A stretch of 5,655 bases of DNA from Candidatus Dormiibacterota bacterium (GTDB taxonomy: Bacteria > Chloroflexota > Dormibacteria > Aeolococcales > Aeolococcaceae). The stretch covers positions 1 to 5,655 of the forward strand of contig JAFAJR010000218.1 of NCBI GenBank assembly GCA_019236085.1, in the 5' to 3' direction. This document shows, in pieces, positions 1-4,874 of the stretch. The position numbers and the translations under genes are program-made. The number at the start of each line of letters is the position of its first letter. Positions within the stretch are counted from its first letter, which is position 1. Below the pieces are notes generated by a model, which saw only the letters and a program-made list of their open reading frames with translations, searched no databases and was not told where the DNA came from.

Positions 1-63
1 CGCTGCGGCCGTGAGCAGCGCGACCATCCCAAAGGCGAACAGCGCCCGCTTCATCCTCACCAT
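1..63 (-). CDS. N-terminus of a putative exported or membrane-anchored protein (partial, runs off left edge)
   Basis: Only the first 21 codons are inside the window, so function cannot be assigned. They read MVRMKRALFAFGMVALLTAA plus a final A: a short basic n-region (R3, K5, R6) followed by a hydrophobic stretch ending in small residues, the pattern of a Sec signal peptide or N-terminal membrane anchor. The start at 63 is preferred because AAGGGG (76 down to 71) sits 7 bases upstream. GTG at 60 and ATG at 54 are in frame and possible, the latter helped by AGGA at 67 to 64. The gene follows the tRNA-Val on the same strand after 85 bases and has its own candidate -10 element. A lipobox, if one exists, would lie outside the window. 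Confidence 0.6.
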   Translation of the reverse strand, partial: MVRMKRALFAFGMVALLTAAA

Positions 64-105
64 TCCTGAGCCCCTTCTGCTATCCGCCGGTCGATTCGGG
101 CAGCA

Positions 106-111
106 AGTATA
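106..111 (-). promoter_or_regulatory. Candidate -10 element (TATACT) for the left-edge gene
   Basis: On the minus strand TATACT matches the TATAAT consensus at five of six positions and sits in a small AT-richer island of otherwise GC-rich DNA. Initiation about 7 bases downstream would give a leader of roughly 35 bases that includes the AAGGGG ribosome-binding site. No convincing -35 is seen at 16 to 18 bases; TTCACA lies 20 bases upstream, which is long. Weak -35 boxes are common in GC-rich bacteria. This is inference from sequence only. Confidence 0.3.
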
Positions 112-119
112 TGCCTTGA

Positions 120-145
120 CCAAAGGACGCGTGTGAAGCGTTTGG
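120..145 (-). terminator. Weak hairpin just 3' of tRNA-Val (possible terminator or processing stem)
   Basis: On the minus strand CCAAA (145 to 141) can pair with TTTGG (124 to 120), and the adjacent CGC pairs with GCG, giving about 8 base pairs with a 3-base bulge and a 7-base loop. It starts 3 bases after the encoded CCA end of the tRNA. No run of T follows, so it is not a canonical intrinsic terminator; it could be a tail-less terminator, a stem helping 3' processing, or chance. Confidence 0.22.
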
Positions 146-148
146 GAC

Positions 149-225
149 TGGTGGTCAGCGGGGGACTCGAACCCTCGACCTCGCGGATGTGAACCGCGCG
201 CTCTAACCAGCTGAGCTAGCTGACC
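149..225 (-). tRNA. tRNA-Val (anticodon CAC), CCA encoded
   Basis: The minus strand folds into a complete cloverleaf of 77 bases. The acceptor stem GGTCAGC (225-219) pairs fully with GCTGACC (159-153). The D arm has GCTC and GAGC stems. The anticodon stem CGCGG/CCGCG encloses the loop TTCACAT, placing CAC at 191 to 189, which reads the valine codon GTG. The variable loop is AGGTC and the T loop TTCGAGT. The discriminator is A (152), as expected for valine tRNAs, and CCA is encoded (151-149). The T stem GAGGG/CCCCC has one A-C mismatch (175 with 161). The gene begins 15 bases after the gcvH stop, which leaves no room for a separate promoter except inside gcvH, so co-transcription with gcvTH and processing is likely. 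Confidence 0.96.
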
Positions 226-240
226 CTGCCGCCGGCGAGT

Positions 241-612
241 CTATGCCGTGCTCTCGGTGTAGCGGGCCTCGTCCATGAGGTTCTCGCCGCCCTCGGCGCC
301 GCTGAGCTTGAGCATCCAGCCGTCGCCGTAGGGGTCGGTGTTCACCAGCTCGGGATTGGTCGCGAGGCGGTCGTTCACCGCGCTGACCGTGCCGCTCACG
401 GGGGCGTAGAGATCGCTGGCCGCCTTGACGGACTCGACGACGCCGAACTTGTCGCCTGCCGACAGCTTGGCCCCCACATCGGGCAGTTCCAGGAAGATCA
501 CATCGCCGAGCTGCGACTGGGCGTGCTCGCTGATGCCGATCGTCGCTTCCTCTCCCTCGGTGCGAACCCACTCGTGCGTCGCACTGAAGCGGTAGCCGGA
601 CAGGTCAGGCAC
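241..612 (-). CDS. gcvH: Glycine cleavage system H protein (lipoyl carrier)
   Basis: GcvH carries the aminomethyl intermediate on a lipoyl-lysine arm between GcvP, GcvT and the dihydrolipoyl dehydrogenase in the cytoplasm. The product is about 123 residues, normal for the family. The N-terminal THEWVR motif, the ITEHAQ-like GISEHAQSQLGDVIFLELP block, and ESVKAASDLYAPVSG with the lipoylated lysine at residue 63 are all present, followed by the usual NPELVNTDPYGDGWMLKL segment. The start is GTG at 612, because AAAGGAG lies 7 bases upstream. The alternative GTG at 618 would form a GTGA overlap with the gcvT stop and give 125 residues, but its Shine-Dalgarno spacing would be only 1 base. TAG stop at 243-241. 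It is the second gene of a gcvT-gcvH operon; a lipoate ligase or synthase must be encoded elsewhere. Confidence 0.97.
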   Translation of the reverse strand: MPDLSGYRFSATHEWVRTEGEEATIGISEHAQSQLGDVIFLELPDVGAKLSAGDKFGVVESVKAASDLYAPVSGTVSAVNDRLATNPELVNTDPYGDGWMLKLSGAEGGENLMDEARYTESTA

Positions 613-614
613 GC

Positions 615-1760
615 TCACTCTCCTTTGGGTCGGCGATAAAAGGGTAGGGCAGCATGCTCCGCCGCGACCTCGGTGCCCCTGATGTCGACGAACAGCGGCG
701 TGGAGCTGTCCACCCCTTCTTGGACCGATGCCGTGGCGATGCCGTAGCCAAGTGTGAAGCTGAAGGTCCCGCTGGTGACCTCGCCTACCACCCGCTTGCC
801 GTCGGTGACCGCGTGGCCGTGGCGGGCGATGGCATGGCCGGGAAGCCGCAGCCCAATGAAGCGCCGGGGCGGGTTCTTGGGATCGAGCTCGGCCAGCGCC
901 GCGGCGCCGACGAAGTCTCCCTTCGCGCGCTTCACCGTCCAGCCCAGAGCACAGCTGTAGGGATCGGTGTTCTCGTCCATGTCCTGGCCGTACAAACGCA
1001 GGCCGGCCTCCAGGCGCAAGGTGTCGCGAGCCCCCAAACCGCAGGGCACCATCCCGAATCCCTTCCCGGCCTCGAGCAGTGCATCCCAGAGCTCGGCCGC
1101 CCGGTCGGCGTCGATGTAGATCTCCACGCCGTCCTCACCGGTGTAGCCGGTGCGGGACACGTGCTGCTGCCGCGTTCCCGAGATGCCGGCGATGCGGCAC
1201 GGAGCCGTGTGAAACGGTGCGAGCGAGGAAAGCGGGTCGCCGGATTCGAGCTCGGTTATCGGTTGCAGCGCCTCGATCGCACGCGGGCCCTGAACGGCGA
1301 GCAGCGCGATGTCGTCGCTGACATCCTCGACGGCAAGGCCGGCGGATGCGCGCTCGTGCATCCAGGCGACGTCCTTAGCGCGCGTCGCGGCGTTGACGAC
1401 GATGAGGTACTTGGAAGCCTCGCCGGTGCGCGCCACGATGAGGTCGTCGATGATGCCGCCGTGCTCGTTGCACATGACGCTATAAAGCGCCTGGCGTGGC
1501 GCCAGCCGGGACACGTCGTTGGTGACGAGCCGCTGCACCCACTCTGCGGCGCTGTCTCCCTCGACCAGCACCTCGCCCATGTGGGACACGTCGAAGAGCC
1601 CGGCGCGCTGCCGCACGGCGAGGTGCTCGTCGCGGATCGAGGTGTACTGCAGCGGCATGTCGTAGCCGGCGAACTCCACGATGCGCGCGCCGAGCGCCTC
1701 ATGCCGGGCGTACAGCGGCGTCCGCGCAGCCATTCGGTGGCCGAGTGTAGTACGTACCAT
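615..1760 (-). CDS. gcvT: Aminomethyltransferase, glycine cleavage system T protein
   Basis: GcvT transfers the methylene unit from aminomethyl-lipoyl-GcvH to tetrahydrofolate, giving 5,10-methylenetetrahydrofolate and ammonia. The 381-residue product has the family blocks in order: RTPLYARHEALGARIVEFAG (13-32), GLFDVSHMGEV (54-64), GGIIDDLIV with the conserved acidic pair that includes the catalytic aspartate (101-109), SRTGYTGEDGVEIY (202-215), GLGARDTLRLEAGLRLYGQD (241-260), LGWTVKRAKGDFVG (272-285), the C-terminal barrel motif GEVTSGTFSFTLG (326-338) and PFYRR near the end. The usual FSPTLG reads FSFTLG here. The ATG at 1760 is chosen for GGGGAGAGG ending 5 bases upstream; ATG at 1733 (MAARTPLY) matches where many family members begin but lacks a ribosome-binding site. 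Its TGA stop overlaps or abuts the gcvH start. A sarcosine/dimethylglycine dehydrogenase-type paralogue or YgfZ is less likely, given the adjacent gcvH. Confidence 0.97.
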   Translation of the reverse strand: MVRTTLGHRMAARTPLYARHEALGARIVEFAGYDMPLQYTSIRDEHLAVRQRAGLFDVSHMGEVLVEGDSAAEWVQRLVTNDVSRLAPRQALYSVMCNEHGGIIDDLIVARTGEASKYLIVVNAATRAKDVAWMHERASAGLAVEDVSDDIALLAVQGPRAIEALQPITELESGDPLSSLAPFHTAPCRIAGISGTRQQHVSRTGYTGEDGVEIYIDADRAAELWDALLEAGKGFGMVPCGLGARDTLRLEAGLRLYGQDMDENTDPYSCALGWTVKRAKGDFVGAAALAELDPKNPPRRFIGLRLPGHAIARHGHAVTDGKRVVGEVTSGTFSFTLGYGIATASVQEGVDSSTPLFVDIRGTEVAAEHAALPFYRRPKGE

Positions 1761-4208
1761 GGGGACCTCTCCCCGACCGAGGAGGGCAAGACCCCACTGA
1801 TCGCCGTCATCGCCGGCAGCGCGGCCGCCGGCCTCATCCTCGCCGCCACGGCGGCGGTCCTCGTGCTGCGCCACCGCCTGCTGGGCGCCTCGCTGCCCAA
1901 GGTCCGCGGCACCATCACCGTCGATGGCGTGCGCTCGCCGGTGACGGTGGGCCGTGACCGCTTCGGCGTGCCCCACGTCACCGCCGCCTCGATGATGGAC
2001 GCCGCGTTCGCCATGGGCATGGTCCACGCCCAGGACCGCCTGTGGCAGATGGAGGTGACCCGCCGGGTCGCGCTGGGCCGGGTGGCTGAGTTCGCCGGCC
2101 CCGAGGGTGTGGGCGTGGACCGCTTCGTGCGCCGGCTTGGACTCCACCGTGTAGCCGCCGCCGAGGCACGCACCGCCTCGGGGGAGGTGGCGCGGATGCT
2201 CGAGTCCTACGCTGCCGGCGTCAACGCTGTGATCAACTCCGGCAGGCCGCTCCCGGTGGAGTTCCGCCTCCTGCGGATGCATCCGGAGCCGTGGTCGCCG
2301 CTGCACAGCTTCGCCGCCGCCAAGCTGCTGGCGCTGGGGCTGTCGCTCAACTGGGACATGGAGTCGCAGCGCTTCGACCTGCTGCGGGCCATCGGCCCGG
2401 AGCGCGCCGCGAAGCTGGACATCGTCTACCCCCAGGGGAGCCCCGTGATCCTGGGTGAGGCCGCCGCCGGAGCCGAGGGGCAGCGCCGTGACGGCATCCT
2501 CGCCCTGTTCGCCGAAGCTGCCAGATGGGTGCCGACACTGGCCGGCGCCAGCAACTCCTGGGTGCTCGCCCCGTCCCGCACCACCACGGGCCGCCCCATC
2601 CTCTGCAACGACCCGCACCTTGCGCCGAGCGTCCCGTCGGTCTGGTACGTGGCGCACGTGAAGGCGGGCGACGACTTCGAGTCCACCGGCGTCACCGTGC
2701 CGGGCATGCCCTTCGTGGTGATCGGCCACAACCGGCGTCTGGCCTGGGGCTTCACCAACTCGTTCGCCGACTGCCAGGACCTGGTTATCGAGGAGTTCGA
2801 CTCGCCGTCGGCCCAGCGATACCGCACCGAGCGTGGCTTCGAGCCGACGCGCATCCTCCGCGAGATCATCCACGTCCGCGACGGCTCCGACGTCCTGGAG
2901 GAGGTGGTGCTGACCCGGCATGGGCCGGTGGTCGAGCGCTTGGAGGACGCGACGAGCAACGTGTGGCGCGGGCTCTCCCTGCAGTGGACGGCACTCACCC
3001 CGGGCGGCGTCCTCGAGTCGCTGCTGCGCATGCAGCGGGCATCGGACTGGCAGAGCTTTCGCGAAGCGATGGCGTTGCTTGACGTCCCCTCGCAGAACGT
3101 TGTCTATGCCGACGTCGAGGGTCATATCGGCTACGTGCTCTGCGGCAGGATCCCGAAGCGGCGCCGCAAGCCCAGCGGCCTCCCCGTCCCGGGCTGGACC
3201 GGCGACGCGCTGTGGGAGCGCTTCCTGACGATGGAGGAGATGCCGGCCGAGCTCGATCCGGGTGGTGGCGTGATCGTCACGGCCAACAACCGCATCGTCG
3301 GGGATGACTTCCCGCACTACATCGCCACCGACTACCTGAACGGCTACCGCGCGCGCCGGATTGAGCAGATGCTGAGCGACGTCGCCCACAGCCCCCTGGA
3401 CATGGCACGGATGCAGCTCGACGTCCTCTGCCTTCCAGCCGTGAACGTCTGCCGGCTGCTGGACACGATCACCTGCGACGTCCCGGCGGCGGAGAAGCTG
3501 CGGATCATGCTCGCCGCCTGGGACGGCCGGATGCTCCCTGACCGGGTCGAGCCGTCGCTGTACGAATCGTTCATGCGTCACCTCGCCGAGCGCGCGCTCC
3601 GGCCGTTGTGCGGAGACGCCTGGGTGATCGCGGCCGCAGCGGACCGCGCCAACCCGGTCTTCGAATACCCAGGCAACCTCCTGGGCAGGCTGACCCCGGA
3701 GCTGGTCGACCGCTGGGAGGCGGGCGACGAGACGCTCTTCGAGGGAACAGTGACCTGGCCCGAGGTTGCTGCTGGAGCCCTGGGCGACGCCGCCGCCGAA
3801 CTGCCCGCTGCGCTGCGCCGCCGGCGCCGATCCCGCTGGGGGCGGCTCCACGAGCTGAGCTTCGACCATCCCTTCAGCCGCCGCAAACCGCTCGACCTGG
3901 TGTTCAATGCCGGTCGGATGCGCCTTGGCGGGAACGCGGACACCGTGATGGCGACCGGCTACATGCCGCAGCGGCCGTACCGGACGCGGATCGCGTTTCC
4001 CTCGTGGCGCCAGGTCATCGACGTCGGGGACTGGGACGCCTGCGGCGGTGTCCATGCGCCGGGGCAGTCCGGACAGCCCGGCTCGCCGCACTACCGCAAC
4101 CTCCGCCGCCGCTGGCTGCGCAACCGTCAGTTCCCCCTGTACTGGAGCGACCAGCAGCTGCGGCGCCACACACGCACCCGGCTCCAGCTGCTGCCGCCGG
4201 AGCGGTGA
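1737..4208 (+). CDS. Membrane-anchored penicillin amidase family (Ntn-hydrolase) acylase
   Basis: Members of this family (penicillin G acylase, cephalosporin acylases, acyl-homoserine lactone acylases) hydrolyse amide bonds after self-cleavage that exposes an N-terminal serine. Numbered from GTG 1737 (823 residues), a hydrophobic anchor spans about 21-44, then RFGVPHV (75-81) and VHAQDRLWQME (96-106). The processing site and nucleophile lie in GASNSWV, with Ser 272 (AGC at 2550). NDPHL, VPGMPFVVIGHN (ending at 332) and AWGFTN follow. TANNR (Asn 517/518) carries the catalytic asparagine, and GYRARRIEQML aligns with the usual GYRA.RI block. GGNADTVMATGY and PGQSGQPGSPHY (775-786) close the protein. 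The acylated substrate cannot be predicted. The start is uncertain: GTG 1737 overlaps gcvT by 24 bases, while CTG 1797 has GAGGAGGG about 10 bases upstream but is a rare start codon. The C-terminal catalytic part is predicted to lie outside the membrane. It heads a three-gene operon. Confidence 0.93.
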   Translation: MAECSTYHGDLSPTEEGKTPLIAVIAGSAAAGLILAATAAVLVLRHRLLGASLPKVRGTITVDGVRSPVTVGRDRFGVPHVTAASMMDAAFAMGMVHAQDRLWQMEVTRRVALGRVAEFAGPEGVGVDRFVRRLGLHRVAAAEARTASGEVARMLESYAAGVNAVINSGRPLPVEFRLLRMHPEPWSPLHSFAAAKLLALGLSLNWDMESQRFDLLRAIGPERAAKLDIVYPQGSPVILGEAAAGAEGQRRDGILALFAEAARWVPTLAGASNSWVLAPSRTTTGRPILCNDPHLAPSVPSVWYVAHVKAGDDFESTGVTVPGMPFVVIGHNRRLAWGFTNSFADCQDLVIEEFDSPSAQRYRTERGFEPTRILREIIHVRDGSDVLEEVVLTRHGPVVERLEDATSNVWRGLSLQWTALTPGGVLESLLRMQRASDWQSFREAMALLDVPSQNVVYADVEGHIGYVLCGRIPKRRRKPSGLPVPGWTGDALWERFLTMEEMPAELDPGGGVIVTANNRIVGDDFPHYIATDYLNGYRARRIEQMLSDVAHSPLDMARMQLDVLCLPAVNVCRLLDTITCDVPAAEKLRIMLAAWDGRMLPDRVEPSLYESFMRHLAERALRPLCGDAWVIAAAADRANPVFEYPGNLLGRLTPELVDRWEAGDETLFEGTVTWPEVAAGALGDAAAELPAALRRRRRSRWGRLHELSFDHPFSRRKPLDLVFNAGRMRLGGNADTVMATGYMPQRPYRTRIAFPSWRQVIDVGDWDACGGVHAPGQSGQPGSPHYRNLRRRWLRNRQFPLYWSDQQLRRHTRTRLQLLPPER
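1761..1774 (-). promoter_or_regulatory. gcvT ribosome-binding site inside a small hairpin
   Basis: Directly before the gcvT ATG the minus strand reads GGGGAGAGGTCCCC. GGGGA and TCCCC are perfect inverted repeats of 5 bases, so the mRNA can form a short stem that shows GAGG, the Shine-Dalgarno core, in a 4-base loop and ends at the start codon. This supports ATG 1760 as a start. Whether the hairpin affects translation is inference; a 5-base GC stem can arise by chance in such GC-rich DNA. Confidence 0.4.
1779..1786 (+). promoter_or_regulatory. Strong Shine-Dalgarno-like GAGGAGGG within the acylase 5' region
   Basis: GAGGAGGG lies 10 bases before CTG 1797, the first in-frame codon able to start translation after it. 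A CTG start would give 803 residues beginning at the hydrophobic anchor. Codons between 1746 and 1760 in the longer reading (TGT, AGT, CAT) are AT-rich compared with the rest of the gene, which suits promoter DNA better than coding DNA. This site therefore supports the shorter start, but spacing is slightly long and CTG starts are uncommon. Confidence 0.35.
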
Positions 4209-4864
4209 CCCGGCGCCGGCGCGCGCTGGAAGCCGGGATATTCCGCGGCTGCTGCCTGGGGCTCATCCTCATCCTGGCGATCGTCGGGTTCGGGGCTTTC
4301 CTGGTGGACCGCGCCGTCGCCGGGCCCGACCTTGGCGCCCCGGCGGGCCCCTCGCACGGCCTGACCGAGCTGCAGATCGCGGGCGAGCTGGCCTCGCAGC
4401 TCAGCGCCGAGCTGGCTTCGAACCCGCACGCCGAGATCACGCTGAGCGAACAGGACCTCACTGTCATTGCCCAGGCCAACAACCCACACCCGGACCGCTT
4501 CCACGACGTGGAGGCACTGGTCCGCGACGGGGACGTGGTGGTCAGCGCGCAGACGAACGAAGGCCCGTTCACCGTCACCGGGGTCGCCTACGTCACCGTG
4601 GCGCTGGCGGCGCACGAACAGCTCACAGTTCTGGTGGTGCGCCTCGACGTGGGGCAAATCACCCTCCCGGGCTTCATCCGCGACCACTTCACCGGCTCGG
4701 TGTCGCCGTCGATCACCGTCGACAAGCTCTTTGCGGCGCCGGCGCTCCAGCCGCTGCGCGCCAACCTGGAGTGCGTTCTGGTGACCGCAGCCGGCCTCGT
4801 GGTCGGCGTCCACCGGCCCGGGGCCACACCCAATCCCGGGCTGTGCGCCGGGCAGCCCGGCTAG
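4205..4864 (+). CDS. Single-pass membrane protein of unknown function
   Basis: The family is not recognised with confidence. The 219-residue product starts with a strongly basic segment (RRRR at 3-6), a single membrane helix at about 15-34 (with CC at 16-17), and then a soluble domain predicted to be extracytoplasmic by the positive-inside rule. A small-residue and proline-rich linker (40-50) leads to an amphipathic stretch (53-72), then ITLSEQDLTVIAQ (78-90) and alternating beta-type segments around 109-150, ending in GQITLPGFIRDHF (150-162). This order loosely recalls YpmS/DUF2140-like or LmeA-like anchored lipid-binding-type proteins, a low-confidence inference. Cys 190 and Cys 214 could form a disulfide. 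GTG at 4205 overlaps the acylase stop as GTGA, which suggests translational coupling; the upstream GGAG is only 2 bases away. TAG stop at 4862-4864. Third-position GC bias supports the plus-strand reading. Confidence 0.8.
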   Translation: MTRRRRALEAGIFRGCCLGLILILAIVGFGAFLVDRAVAGPDLGAPAGPSHGLTELQIAGELASQLSAELASNPHAEITLSEQDLTVIAQANNPHPDRFHDVEALVRDGDVVVSAQTNEGPFTVTGVAYVTVALAAHEQLTVLVVRLDVGQITLPGFIRDHFTGSVSPSITVDKLFAAPALQPLRANLECVLVTAAGLVVGVHRPGATPNPGLCAGQPG

Positions 4865-4874
4865 AGTCCGGCCG

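Noticed and set aside
152..225. Reading the tRNA as tRNA-His (GTG seen on the plus strand)
   Set aside because: The acceptor, D and T arms and CCA end all fold on the minus strand, where the loop TTCACAT gives anticodon CAC for valine; the extra G at -1 expected for histidine tRNA is not needed to explain it.
149..225. tRNA 3' end as an integrated-element attachment site
   Set aside because: No repeated tRNA fragment, integrase or phage-like gene is visible in the window. The left flank is too short to exclude an element beyond the edge.
654..1736. Plus-strand open frame running from inside gcvT into the acylase
   Set aside because: It is the mirror image of gcvT in the same codon register, with no motif content. 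The real acylase begins near 1737-1797.
1761..1960. Glycine riboswitch upstream of gcvT
   Set aside because: Such riboswitches often precede gcv genes, but this DNA is coding for the acylase on the other strand and no characteristic conserved riboswitch segments were seen on the minus strand.
615..4169. A 1184-residue open frame on the minus strand extending gcvT across the whole acylase gene
   Set aside because: Upstream of 1760 it is antisense to an acylase with all family motifs on the plus strand. The two frames share codon register, and GC-rich codons leave few stops in the opposite strand. Only the gcvT part has recognisable protein content.
3608..4204. Extension of the membrane protein upstream to 3608 (418 residues in total)
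   Set aside because: The extra part lies inside the acylase C-terminal coding region, which has clear family motifs in another frame. The GTG at 4205 forming GTGA is the natural start, and the membrane helix follows it directly.
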